From Pyricularia pennisetigena (Eukaryota > Ascomycota > Sordariomycetes > Magnaporthales > Pyriculariaceae), in the NCBI RefSeq assembly GCF_004337985.1, contig NW_021940919.1:186001-250000 (forward strand): a DNA stretch of 64,000 nucleotides, in the 5' to 3' direction. This document shows, one piece after another, positions 26,201 through 37,214 of this stretch (its first letter is position 1; the number at the start of each line of letters is the position of its first letter). Below the pieces are notes generated by a model, which was not told the DNA's origin, made no database searches, and was given only the letters and a program-made list of their open reading frames with translations. Made by a program: the position numbers and the translations under genes.

Positions 26201-26753
26201 CTTCAGTTCGTTATCCGTGAGTATGACATTGCCGCCGGCAAAGAACTCTAGAAATAAGCGATACTGGCCGTCGCTGAACTGGAACTCAATAATTCTATCG
26301 GTACCAATCTGCGAAACGGATGTAAGACGGCGGGTCTTGAGAAACTTTCTTAGCCTGGCGACGAAAGGGGACGGTGCTGGCTATAAAATAAGACGAGACG
26401 GTTAGCCGCATGATCATCTTTGGAGTGTCTCCGAGAGTTGGTGTCTTGATGGGAAACATACTGCGGTGGTCCGCGCAAAGTCTGTCAAGTGGCAACGAAA
26501 GCCCGAGTCGATAATGAGTTGAGCCTTTTGGTCAGGCTTTGCAAATTTGAGCAGAAGGATTTTGGAAGAGAGATCGTAAATATTGCTCAGTCGCAGGCCA
26601 GGAAGTTGAGCATGTAGTTCTTGTGATATTGCCTGCGCCAATCGCGGGGTTAGCTTTTCTTCTCAGCTGAGGCCGGCGCTGTGCGATGAGGAACTGGGGA
26701 CAACAGAGAAGACAACATGCCTTGCAATCAACGGAAGAAAATCTTTGCTTCAT
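23286..26753 (-). CDS. RQC2: Ribosome quality control complex subunit 2 (Rqc2/Tae2/NEMF)
   Basis: Four minus-strand exons (26753-26721, 26632-26462, 26380-23603, 23525-23286) join in phase to encode 1073 aa. The start MKQRFSSVD is the family's characteristic N-terminus. It is followed by LSNIYDLSSKILLLKFAKPD and FRCHLTDFARTTA of the NFACT-N domain. A long Lys/Glu-rich coiled coil (about 25600-25400) precedes the NFACT-R/DUF814 domain, with WFISSDGYLVLGGRDAQQNE near 24900. A charged low-complexity region follows, then an NFACT-C domain and a Gly/Lys-rich tail. In the family this protein binds 60S subunits obstructed with peptidyl-tRNA, recruits the Listerin E3 ligase and directs C-terminal Ala/Thr tailing. 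The length matches yeast Tae2 and human NEMF (about 1040-1080 aa). The first intron appears to be of GC-AG type. Confidence 0.95.
26633..26720 (-). other. GC-AG intron in the RQC2 gene
   Basis: The donor reads AAG|GCATGT and the acceptor GCGCAG, with a GCTAAC branch site about 20 nt upstream of the acceptor. Only this GC donor joins the Asp-Cys-Lys codons of exon 1 to Ala-Ile-Ser-Gln-Glu-Leu of exon 2 in frame, as the conserved NFACT-N alignment requires. The nearby GT in GCATGTT gives the wrong phase. Confidence 0.75.
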
Positions 26754-28600
26754 TTTTCTAATCAAGTGCGTCTTTTTTTGACGTATAAAATTTAAAAGTA
26801 CTGTGATAGTGGAAGAAAAGCATTTAGCAAATATCTTCGTTAAGACGACTCTGAACTACGTTGTAATTAATGGACTGCCTACTTGGTATCTATGCGGGGA
26901 GTCATGATGGGTCATAATCGCGCCGCCATCCGGCACTGACGACATCAAACAGCCAGCCGCAACTGCTGGTAAGAGCAAAGCTTGGAGTTAGTGGGGCGCT
27001 TTCTTGATTAATCAGCCACTGTGGCTGGCGAGTTGATAGAATTTCTCTCGTTCACCGTACGGCTTGTGTTATGTAATGGCAAAGTAGTTCGTTCCATGGG
27101 AGCCTAGGAGTAAATAGAACTAACTGATTGGACATTGGACCAACCCATCGAAATCTTTTCTGTAATGAAAATCCCCCTTCTTGTTGTCTCCAGCTTCGAA
27201 TCGTAGAAAAAAAAAAAAAACATTATATAAAACTAAATTCATTTGCTTGCCCTGACTTGCCTGAACATGCCTCGTGCAACACAGAATTGCACATCCTAGG
27301 GTCTCCGCTCAGGAAAAAGGGGATTAGGAGATAGCCAGGGACAATCGACGATTTCCCCGTTGCAGACCAGACCAAGAAAGGCTAGGCCTGTACGAGCCTG
27401 CCAGAAAAATCTGCCACCTGCAGACTAACAAAACAAATCAACGCCACAGCAGCAACACAGACTTGTGTTTTGACGTAAACCACCTGTCAATTAAGCTCGC
27501 CGGCGATGTCAAATTCTCATAGTAACTTGACACTAATATCCTCTAAAATGCAAATTGCGGGACAGCCCGACGCCGGCCCCAGAGACACGCAAATTTCACA
27601 AGCTTTCGAAAATCGGAATTCGTGTTCGTTCATGGGGCGCCGCGGCTCAGGCTCCCCATACAAGGCGGGTGGAAGGCATTGGATCTGAAGCATCAGGTTA
27701 CCCGGACCTTGGCGAGGAGGGTTGTCGTGGCGACAAGGTAGTAGAAGAAGCAATTGACTCGCCCCACTCATACACAGCTGGCTGAGCTCGAGCCAAGTAA
27801 CCCGCAACGCGAGTCTTCTCGCCCCGTCCTCCGAGGGCCAAAAAAGAGCTCGTACGAGTTCTTGGTGGCCTTGAGAGGTGTGTCAGTCTTTGCGTCGGCC
27901 GTCGAAGACTTCAATTGGGTTCATCGGCTTGTAAATTGGCTGCATAGGTCTTGCCAATGGCTTAAACTTACGGCTACACAGATCTTCAGTGTCGAAACAG
28001 AGTAGCTGAGGGTTGGTGGGTTGGAGATGGCGGGTACTGGGCTGCAGAGCTGCCGGTGCGGGCCAATTGGAGCATCGTTTCCGTGTAATTGGCGCCCCAA
28101 CCTCGTTTCGATGAGGGTCTTACCTGGATAATCGACGCGAGCTGGATACCGACCGCCTCCGGTTGCCTGGTGGCTACCTGGCACTTGGCACAGAATGCAC
28201 CTTGGGTGGTCAAGCGCTAGGTCCTTTAGTAGTTGGGCACTTAGGAGCCTGGCGGTGACGGGAGGAAGCAGGGTTGGATGTGATGGATGAATTGGCAGAT
28301 CCAATTAAAGGACATCAACAACTCCACTTGAGTAAACAAAAACCCCTGCTCTCTCATCTGCCACGCAAACAACTGGCGTGCACAAATAGCAAGCCCGCAG
28401 CTCAGACCGCCCCCTGAATTTTTTCTCTTCCTTCGACATCTCCATCTGCTCCAAAACCAAACTTCATCTCCTCTTCCCCCTTTCAAAGAAGATCAAGTTG
28501 TAGAAGAAGACGCATACATAAGCGTTTCTTCTCCCCTTCTGTTACCCCGACTTCTTTTCAGAAAAGAAGCCAGAGTAATCTTCTTGTCTTCCTTTCTGTG
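26754..28600. other. Divergent promoter region between RQC2 and hex-1
   Basis: About 1.8 kb upstream of both the minus-strand RQC2 gene and the plus-strand hex-1 gene. The last 250 bases before hex-1 (about 28410-28580) are strongly CT-rich, as in promoters and leaders of highly expressed fungal genes. No coding region was recognised. Confidence 0.55.
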
Positions 28601-29354
28601 GAAAGGTTGAGAGGAAGGCGACTCTCGCGTCTGAAAAGTCGTCACCCTGGATTTTGAAGCCAGAGTCCCGGTTCCTTTCAGCATCTTCCCGAGTTCATAC
28701 CGGGAGGCCGACCAAGAGAAGCCGGCTGCGGCTACCACCACCACCCAGCACACCCACGAGGAAGTAGAGATCAAGATCCCCCAGAAGCCCGGACAGGAAG
28801 GTCATTACTCTTCGTCAAATATTACCGTGAACGCTGCCGATCGTCCCGTTCGTCACGAAGAGCATCGTCACGAAGAGCAGATCCGTATCAGCCGTGAAGA
28901 GGATTACCGCCGTCCCGGTTACCGTCACGAGGAGCACCGCCACGAGGAGCGCATCTACGCATACCCTCAGCACAGGTACGTTGTTTCACAAAGATAAACA
29001 ACCCTATCCGGAGCATTGCTTTTGCTCATGCACGTTGGCCTTGGCAACCACTAATCTAACTCCAATCCGCCCTATTTATTCAGACCCTCCACTGCTACCT
29101 TCCAGGACACCCGCGTCGAGATCGACCGCACCCACCGCCCTAACATCTCTGCCATTGACAACATCGAGCGCGAGTACCGTGCCCGTTGCCAGCCCCAGTA
29201 CAAAGAGGAGACCCGTACCAGGATCACCGTCGACGAAGCCCAGCACAACCACCACCACCACCACCACCATCACGAGCCTAAGCGTCCGGTTTTCCGCCAG
29301 GACGTTCACATCGAAGAGACCGTAGAGATCCCCCGTACCCGTAAATCCGCCAAG
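28600..29354 (+). other. hex-1: Open upstream exons of hex-1 (possible long isoform)
   Basis: An open frame from about 28600 to 28975 splices (donor GTACGT, intron 28976-29083) to 29084-29354, and this runs in frame into MGYYDDD of the short form. The translation is rich in His, Glu and Arg, with repeated RHEEHRHEE motifs and an eight-His run. No ATG is present in this frame between the stop near 28597 and 29355, so a long isoform would need an ATG from a further upstream exon (a candidate acceptor TTTCAG lies near 28680) or a non-AUG start. It may alternatively be a spliced 5' leader. Confidence 0.55.
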
Positions 29355-30120
29355 ATGGGTTACTACGACGACGGTGAGTCTATTTCTAATCCTTTTTCCT
29401 TTTTGTCCAACCGCTCCTCCCTAACACCATTCCTTCACTTCTCCCCTAGACCACCACGACCATCACCACCACCACCACCACTCTTTCCGCGAAAAGTTCC
29501 ACAAGATGGCTGACCGTATTGCACACCCAGACCGTGAGAGCATCGAGATCTCGGAGAGCCGAGTCTCGCGCGGCAGCTCCCGTGGCCCCCGCGGCGGCGA
29601 CTACGCGCCCAACACCGTCTCTATCCCCTGCCACCACATCCGCCTGGGCGACATCCTCCTGCTCCAGGGCAGGCCTTGCCAGGTCATCCGCATCTCGACC
29701 TCGGCTGCCACTGGCCAGCACCGCTACCTTGGTGTTGACCTCTTCACCAAGGAGCTCCGCGAGGAGTCGTCCTCCATCTCGACCCCCTCGCCCAGCGTGG
29801 TCGTTCAGACTATGAGCGGTCCCGTGTTCAAGCAGTACCGTGTTCTTGACATGCAGGCCGGCCACAGTAAGTTTCAATCCGCCACTTGGCTCAATCCCCC
29901 GACACAGCCGCAACCTCTAACCAATTAATTTTTAGTCGTCGCCATGACCGAGACCGGCGATGTCAAGCAGAACCTGCCCGTCAGCGAGCAGTCCAACCTC
30001 TACGAGCGCCTTCAGCGCGCCTTTGAGACTGGCCGTGGCAGTGTCCGCGCTCTTGTCGTTAGCGACAACGGCCGCGAGCTTGTCTGCGACATGGCTGTCC
30101 TCCACGGCAGCAGGCTGTAG
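29355..30120 (+). CDS. hex-1: Woronin body major protein HEX-1 (short form)
   Basis: Exons 29355-29373, 29450-29866 and 29936-30120 encode 206 aa starting MGYYDDD, the usual start of HEX-1. An N-terminal insert with a run of seven His is followed by the conserved core: TVSIPCHHIRLGDILLLQG, PCQVIRISTSAATGQHRYLG, FKQYRVLDMQ and VAMTETGDVKQNLP. This is the eIF5A-like double beta-barrel fold. The protein ends in Ser-Arg-Leu, a peroxisomal targeting signal type 1. HEX-1 self-assembles into the crystalline core of peroxisome-derived Woronin bodies, which plug septal pores after wounding. Two open, phase-compatible exons upstream (see separate entry) would add a His/Glu-rich N-terminus. The family is known for alternative N-terminal exons. 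Identity is secure; only the 5' end is open. Confidence 0.95.
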
Positions 30121-30782
30121 ATGCACTCTCTAGCTCTCTACCTAGATAGATGTCTTTTTACTGGCTTAATATTTGTAGGATGTCGGGACGCTTCTTTTCT
30201 GGATACTCTACGCCTTGAATTGGACCAAAGTTTATCTAGTGATCAAGTTGATAGGTAGCGTTGTGTTAATAAACGGTTGATGATAAACGAAATGCCTGCT
30301 TTGCTCCTTGATGCTCATGATGACTAACATACTAGCATGGTTGTAGAGAACACACCTCTAGACTAGACCATAGACATGCAGAAGGTGATATAGGCCAATA
30401 TACTCAATTGTCTGGTCCCTAAGACCACGGGATCCCTCTTTCCACCTCAGCTGATTGACAGCGCGATAGGCCGATGGTTTCCCCACACTAAATTGACTTG
30501 GAATGGGAGGTTCACGTGTGTTAGTCGATGCGGGGAAGCTCCTTCCTTTGCGCACCTTGATAAGCTCCGAAACACTGCCACTTCCACCAATCCAGGATAG
30601 TTCAGACCAGACGTTGTCTCGACTGGCTTCCTCGCTCCCTTAGATTCCCCAACAATAACATTCTCCCACAATTGTGCTCGCTGTTGTTTTTGTCTGTCTT
30701 TCCCTGCCTCTCCATCATCATACTATCTAAGGATCATAGTAGCCCAGAGCTCTCCTTATAGCTGTACTGAACTCTGACCATT
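30121..30782. other. Intergenic region, hex-1 3' end and bleomycin hydrolase promoter
   Basis: About 660 bases between tandem plus-strand genes. An AATAAA-like element (TTAATAAACGG near 30265) could be the hex-1 polyadenylation region. No gene recognised. Confidence 0.5.
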
Positions 30783-32413
30783 ATGGGTGCTGAACAATCA
30801 AAGCTACCTGTTGAGCAGCAACGGGAAAAGGCACTAGCTCGCCGACCTCGTAACGACCACGACCTGCTCAACCCTGATGATGATTACGTACATGTCGACG
30901 AGAAGCAAACAGACGTTGGCCCCCAACTCGCCCGAGATGCAGAGGATCTGCCTATTTCCCAGATGGCGAATTGGCAAAGCTCCATTCTCGCAGATCCGAA
31001 GAATAGGTACGTGCCAGCAGCAGGCCTTGGCAGCCCCATCGTAAATCCAAATATACCAAGTCCCTATCTTGAGTAGCTCGATTAGCTGACGAATATGCAT
31101 GCCTGCGCTTTAGGCTCGCCCTTACTGCACTCTCTGCATACCAGCCTAAGGAGCTACTACTGAACCGCCGACTTACAAGCGATGACCTCCACGTCTTCAA
31201 CCTCAGGGTCCCGTTTGAGGGCGGCCCTATAACGAACCAGAGGAGCTCCGGAAGATGCTGGCTCTTTGCATCCACAAATGTCTTCCGCGTGGCCATCATG
31301 CAAAAGTACAAGCTTGACGCTTTTGAGCTGTCACAGAACTATCTCTTCTTCTGGGACAAGCTGGAGAAGAGCAACTACTTCCTTGAACAGGTGTTGGACA
31401 CGGCAGACATGGATCTAGACTCTCGTCTAGTACAAACTCTGGTCCAAGCCCCCCTTAGCGATGGAGGACAGTGGGATATGGTCGTAAACCTGGTCAACAA
31501 GTACGGGCTGGTACCTCAGGTTCTTTACCCGGACAGCTTCAACGCAACCTCATCCTCAACGATCAATAGCATTGTGTTTAGCAAGCTGCGCGAGGATGCC
31601 TTGATCCTCCGCAAGATGATGCGATCTCCCAAGACGACCGCTGAGCAGCTCTCGCACACCAAGGTCAAGATGGTCAAGGACATTTACACGATTCTGACGC
31701 TCACGCTCGGCCCTCCACCCTCGGCTACGGACAAGTTCACGTGGACCTTTGCAGACAAGAACGGCAAGGCCCGCGAGGTTCAGACCACGCCGCTTGAGTT
31801 CGCCAAGGATATCTATAGTGCCGAGTTCCGCGTGACGCACTCGACCATCACGAACATGGTGTCGCTGGTGAACGACCCTCGCAACGACTACATGAGCTTG
31901 TTGACCGTCGACCGGCTCGGGAATGTCGTGGGAGGTCGCGGTATTACTTACATAAATGTAGCCATGGACAAGCTCAAGTCGGCATGCGTGGCCATGCTGA
32001 AGGCCGGTCAGCCAGTCTTTTTCGGCTGCGACGTTGGCAAGTTCAGCAACACGGCCCTCGGAGTAATGGATCTTGATCTCATCGATTATGAGATTGGTTT
32101 CAACGTCGGGGTACTTGGAATGTCCAAAGCCGACAGGTTGCGGACGGGAGAGAGCGCCATGACCCACGCAATGGTTCTCACGGCAGTACACATCGACGAA
32201 AAGACTGGCAAGACCGTGCGGTGGCGTGTCCAGAACAGCTGGGGCGAGGCCGCTGGCGAAAAGGGCTGGTTTGTTATGAAGGATTCGTGGATGGATGAGT
32301 TTGTGTACCAGGCAGTCGTTGATATTCAAGTCCTCTCGAAGGAGGTCAAGGATGTGCTCAAGCAGAAGCCAGTTGAGCTTCCGCTGTGGGATCCTATGGG
32401 AGCACTAGCTTGA
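30783..32413 (+). CDS. BLH1: Bleomycin hydrolase-type cysteine aminopeptidase (peptidase C1B)
   Basis: Exons 30783-31006 and 31114-32413 encode 507 aa. The papain-like catalytic triad is visible. The Cys is in NQRSSGRCWLFA (TGC at 31256-31258), the His in ESAMTHAMVL and the Asn in VQNSWGEA. The C-terminus ends PMGALA; in the yeast enzyme the C-terminal residues sit in the active site and are trimmed by self-processing. Family members form hexameric barrels in the cytosol, act as aminopeptidases and homocysteine-thiolactonases, and inactivate bleomycin. The protein has an extra N-terminal segment of about 70 acidic/polar residues beginning MGAEQSKL, which fits the N-myristoylation pattern (Gly2, Ser6). 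The intron has a GTACGT donor and TAG acceptor, and the phase is exact. Confidence 0.95.
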
Positions 32414-33456
32414 TATCCCAGCGGCATCTGACTCTCTAGACTTTCTTCAGTGCCGTTTTTTCTTATTTTGGATCCGTCGTACTAGAGGGCGACTTACCGA
32501 CGTGATTTTTATTGGCTTTGATATGGGTGTGGGTCATTATGATTTTGGCTTTTGGATACTTTATTTTTCGGAGTTTCCCATGAAACTAACATTGGCACGC
32601 ATTGTGTGTTTTATGGGTGATTCTCGTAGATGTTACCATGTACAAACCCTTGCTACCGTACCTATGTTCCCTTATATCATGGATTTAAATCCTGATTTCT
32701 TCAATATTCTCCAAGCCTATGTGTTCTTTTCCGATGTCTGCACAAAAAGCTTGAGCATGGTCTGATTACACGCAGGACAGATAGCTAAATGATGCCTTCG
32801 CTTGTATGTATAGCAAGACTGAGATGTTGAGTACACCGACGTACCCTACGAATGGCTGGGAATCAGAGATAGCGGCTCATGTAACGTTTTGGATGCCGAA
32901 ACTGGAAGAACTTAGATTGATAAAACGGAGCGAAGGACTGATTAGAGTGTCCATTTCCAGAAACAGCAGTTGCCACACACACACACACACACATGCATCG
33001 TGCCTTCTTTATTAGGTCAACTCGTTCTGTAAGCCCCTCAAATCTTTGATGTCATCAAATTGAATATTTACCTGCCGAAACCAACCTCCTGTCTGAAGAT
33101 GGTTCCCCCGCTTGATTAGTTTTGTGTCATCACTGTCTCCTCAGTCCTCGCCCTGCCGTGTACGCCACGAGGTTCGACTTGCCTCATCCTTCGAGTACTT
33201 CCTTTATTCATTCTTTCGCCCTCACTGACCCCGAATGAAACATAACAGTGCGTGGTAAGTCCTGCCCTTTTATTCTCTTGACTTCTACGCTCTCAGCTAC
33301 CACTCAACTACCACCTCATTGTCACTCCTCCCCTGCCACTTTTCATAGCCCTAGGTTGTCCTGGAGTGCTTACCCAAGGCTATATGCGCATGGCTTGGCT
33401 TTCCTGACATCGATTTCTACCCAGATATAGGGCAACAGTCTTAATGATCACACAAG
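32414..33456. other. Intergenic region, no gene seen
   Basis: About 1 kb between tandem plus-strand genes. It includes a short (CA)n run at 32974-32993. CT-rich sequence precedes the next start. No coding region recognised. Confidence 0.55.
32974..32993. repeat. (CA)n microsatellite
   Basis: About ten CA dinucleotide units in the spacer downstream of bleomycin hydrolase. Confidence 0.85.
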
Positions 33457-35891
33457 ATGGCGTCAGCAGGCATGCGCAACATGGCAAGCATGCTTAGCTT
33501 CGTCACCCACGCGCCACCGGACATAACAAAAGTGCCTCACATTGTGGGACTGTCGACAACTCCACTGCAATTCGCTGGTCCTGAGAAGATGGGATTCTTT
33601 TTCACGGAATTCCTGAAGTGGAAGATGGTGTTCCATGGCCTGGGAAGTCCTGACCACCAGGCGTGGTACTCTCTTTTTGAGCCGCAAGAAGCCATGGTGA
33701 TGCACAACTGCACCTACGGCATGGATAGCGTTAGCATTGACAAGCGTGAAAGCATTCTCTCTCGAATCCGAGTCTCGTCCAATACCGCATTTCTAGTCAA
33801 GGCCTTTGTCGAGGAGCTTGATAAGCAGGCCGAGTCTGCCGCAGCGTGAGTCTTCCATATTGTCATTGTCTGCTAGGTTAGCCCTTGCTTACAAAATTGG
33901 AGTTGCACAATTGCAGTCATGATGGATGTCTGATTGTGGTAGTCTCTGGCGAGATGAGCCCTGAGCTCAACATCTGTCTCAACCTAGATGGATGTAGCAG
34001 CTATCTTAGAAAGAGCTCTTGGTTCGATCATTTGCCCAAGAAGTACGGAATTCCGATCACGGTTATGACACCCTCGTTTTTCTCGACAGGATGGACAATG
34101 AATCCTTTTCTGGGCCAAATCAAGCCGGAGCTCACCTCCCCCGAGGCAATGGAGATTATGCTTGCCCAGTCTTGCGGCGGCGCATTCACAGAGGCAATAA
34201 TCAAAGCTCTTGTTAGCATGAGCCAATTCCAAGGCTCGGTCATCGAAGCAGCCAACGTAACCGGAAAAGACTTCTTTGTTCCATTTTACAATGCCATTCA
34301 TGGTAGTCTCATGAATCGGACTCCAGAGGAAAGCGCTGCAACGGGTGAGGTGTCCTTCTCCACAAATGACCAGTGGCAGGCCTTTCTTGGCCGAAAGGGA
34401 CCGTTTTCACTTGTTGGCTAGCAGCACAGGTGGGAAGATCTCAAAACACCGGCAAAGCCAACTCCAGCGGATAGCACTCCAACGAGCGGCTACATGTTTT
34501 TGAAGGGTGCCTTTGGAGGCTCGAAGGAGTCTCAGCTACGCCACATCCAGTTCCTTGCTCAACAAGAGCTTCGATCTTACCCTGGTGATTGGGATCAGCC
34601 TGGAAACAGAGAAGCCCGCAGCACACTACTGACACTGCTTCAGTCTCTTAACCCACAGGAAGATCGAGTTCGTGAAACGTTTACTCTAATCGAGTGGCGT
34701 TGTTCCATGAACTTCGTGGCCGACGCAGCTTTGCTTTATCTTAACATACCGCAACCTCAGGAAGAAAGCTGTCGCAATTGGAACTGGGAGGTGCAGCAGT
34801 ATGACGATACAACCACTAAGAACTATGGACGACTCCGTTCCGAGCTTTTCGGTCAGCTCACGGAATTTTGGCCCAAAAATCCCCTTCCAGTGGGAATCCA
34901 ACGTAATAGTTTTCGCGATAATCTGTACTGGCGACCTTTGCAGTACCTCTCCGCTGCCATTTGCAAAAACGTTTTTGACCCGAGCGACTTCAACAAGGCA
35001 GTAGCCGCTGGGTTTGAAGCCATGGAAAAGTTGAAGGCCTTTGTCACGAGAATGGCGCAACTTCAACTTCTCATGATTCGCAACGAGAACAGTATGGTCA
35101 TGAACCTTGGTCAAGCTTGGGCAAATTGTGCTTTAGGCCAGGACGTTCGCGTAAGATTATTTGAGAATACATACTTTATACCTCCTTGGAGTTGCTTTGG
35201 CTAACCTATTGCGCTGTTCATGGATAGACTTCAACCGGAACCGTCCCCGCCTTGCCCATTTCTATCGCACAGGCTACAATGGATGGCGCCGTCTTGGATA
35301 TTTCTATGGTGACAGAGAGAAAGACAACAGTTCCATCAGGACCTGTTTTAGCGGCCGCCCAGAAGCCGGCTGTTGTGACGGAAGCAGCAGCAGCAAACTC
35401 ATTCGTTAGTTATTCAACATGCCCAAAAGTCTAATGCGCAACAGTTGACGCCAAATGGAGTCGAGCTAATATATTTTAACGGCTTGTAGCAGCAGCAGCA
35501 GACGAACGATGCTGCAGATATTAGCGTGAGGCTGCAGGCCAATCCCCGGCTTCTGGAGAAAGTGAGGCAACTTCTTGCTAGTCAAGATGAAGCGAGTGAC
35601 GGTAAGGTAGCAGTACCTGTAGGCTGTGCTGCGAACTCAACTATTAGTATTGGAGCCTCACCAGGCGCCAAGGCCGCGTTGCCCCCTTGGCCGGTTTCGC
35701 CGGAACTCGTCCTGGGAAGCGTCCCACCCCTCCAACATGACAAGGCTACATCTCCACAGATGAGAGCAGTGTTTGAGAGGAAAAGGATGCTTGAGCAGAT
35801 GGATGAGAGGGCTCAGGAGGAGGATTCAAAGCTTAAAGAGGCAAGAAAGGCCCAGATGGGTGCCAAGTGGTCGGCCAAGAACTGTTGGTGA
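33457..35891 (+). pseudogene. Fungal protein with degenerate caspase-like half, interrupted by one in-frame TAG
   Basis: Exons 33457-33845, 33917-35150, 35228-35404 and 35490-35891 join in phase (734 codons). Every intron has a GT donor and AG acceptor. One TAG at 34419-34421 interrupts exon 2, yet the same frame continues for more than 700 nt. The first half (CLIVVVSGEMSPE, VMTPSFFSTGWTMNP, LAQSCGGAFTEAI) resembles a family of fungal proteins with a caspase-like fold. In active relatives, as I recall them, the two strands end in a His and a Cys. Here those places hold Glu/Met and Phe, so catalysis is unlikely. The second half (RWEDLKTP, TLIEWRCSMNFVADAALLYL) is a conserved helical region of unknown role, followed by a Ser/Ala/Gln-rich tail. 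Either the gene is a pseudogene, the stop is read through, or a 72-75 nt in-frame intron (donor GTGTCC at 34350) removes it. Confidence 0.6.
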
Positions 35892-36206
35892 TGACTGCTC
35901 AGTGTAGTCATCAAGATTTCCCCCCAAACATTGAAGGATTCAGGTAAAAAGGCTGCTGTGACGAGAAAAGAGCCTATTAATTTCAGGTAAAGACTCTTAT
36001 GGATGGTGCGGTACACTTTTATTCAAATCATGGACATTCAGGGAGGAATAGTTACTTTTAAGGTCTTTTATGACATCGTTCAATGCATTGTTTTATTCAC
36101 TTACTTTAGATCATTGTTGCACTCGAAATACTAACCTTGAAATAGGGATGCCATCAGCGATGTACTTACTTTGAGAAGGCTTTGGAAGGCAGCTCAAGGC
36201 GAGAGC
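35892..36206. other. Convergent intergenic spacer
   Basis: About 315 bases between the 3' ends of the plus-strand caspase-like gene and the minus-strand Cys-rich gene. AT-rich, consistent with back-to-back polyadenylation regions. Confidence 0.6.
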
Positions 36207-37214
36207 CTAGATCCATTGCTTGGTACCGATAGCACTGGTGCTGATACGTCGGTCGCTACAGGGAGCGCACTCGAAGCCCTCTCCATCACAAAAACAAAGT
36301 GGCTGCACGGCACTGGCGGCAATCTGCTTAGCGGCCTGGATCCTAAGAATATTGGGATCACGATCAGGAAAGCGTTTGATCCGGTCACGCATCTGCAGAT
36401 GCAGGCTTTCGTCGTCACACTCGTGACAGACGCCATCCTCAGCGACGATGGCGCAGTGATTCCAGCAAAAATCGACGCTGGTAGACTCTGGCTGCTGCAA
36501 TGTCTTGGTCTCGAAACCCGGGGTGCTGGTGATGGACCGTGAGGGAGGGCTATAAGTCAAGGGCTTGAGCGTCTCAAAGTTCTGACAGCTTGCATGCTGA
36601 GGCTGAGTCGCCAGGTCCGCCGCATTGCAGTTGCTTGCCAATCGCGCCGTCATCGACCCGGCCGAACAGGGTGTGAGCGGCAGAGGCTTGTCAAGGCCGG
36701 GACAGCAGGACCTGCTGTGGCCAGCCCGCCTCTTCGCAGCCCATTTGAGCATCTCGCTGCGATACCTTGTCGCTTGAATCCTCGCCTGCGCCACGGTGCA
36801 GGCGCCAGAACTGGCATTCGCGAGCGCTACAGCCATGCTTTCAACCTCGGCGGCTGGCGCGGCAGGGTCTCTTGCGGTGGCGCGCGGAGAGGATCCCACG
36901 AGGGCGGTTCCAGGGACCCTGCTCGGCCTGTCGAGCGGCTCCAGCATGCCTTGCGCGGTCTTGAAGGTCCAGTAGTTGCGGATCAGAGCCTCGTTGTCGA
37001 GGTCTGTCGGCGCGTAGAATGCGGTGCAGCCGGCGCACCAGCCGAAGCGGACCTCGGCACGGCTCGCAGGCGTGCAGACGGCGGTCTTGTCATTGGCGCT
37101 GGCGCTGCTCCTCGGGCAAAAAGACATCCACTGGGATATGGGGGAGGTGTGGGCACACACCATGTAGATGGTCTTGATGACGATGCAGCCCTCGCGGCAG
37201 ACGGTGTTGCACAT
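36207..37214 (-). CDS. Hypothetical Cys-rich protein
   Basis: A single uninterrupted 335-aa frame with an ATG at 37214, preceded by an A/T-rich promoter-like stretch. I do not recognise the family. There is no signal peptide or membrane helix. The N-terminal 65 residues carry eight Cys, including CNTVCREGC and a WCAGC pair. The C-terminal third has CWNHC, VCHEC and CFCDGEGFECAPC clusters, which could bind metal. Pro/Ser/Ala-rich linker lies between. The opposite strand is open over part of this region (about 36594-37289), so coding direction rests on the upstream context and the regular Cys spacing. Could be a lineage-specific protein. Confidence 0.5.
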   Translation of the reverse strand: MCNTVCREGCIVIKTIYMVCAHTSPISQWMSFCPRSSASANDKTAVCTPASRAEVRFGWCAGCTAFYAPTDLDNEALIRNYWTFKTAQGMLEPLDRPSRVPGTALVGSSPRATARDPAAPAAEVESMAVALANASSGACTVAQARIQATRYRSEMLKWAAKRRAGHSRSCCPGLDKPLPLTPCSAGSMTARLASNCNAADLATQPQHASCQNFETLKPLTYSPPSRSITSTPGFETKTLQQPESTSVDFCWNHCAIVAEDGVCHECDDESLHLQMRDRIKRFPDRDPNILRIQAAKQIAASAVQPLCFCDGEGFECAPCSDRRISTSAIGTKQWI

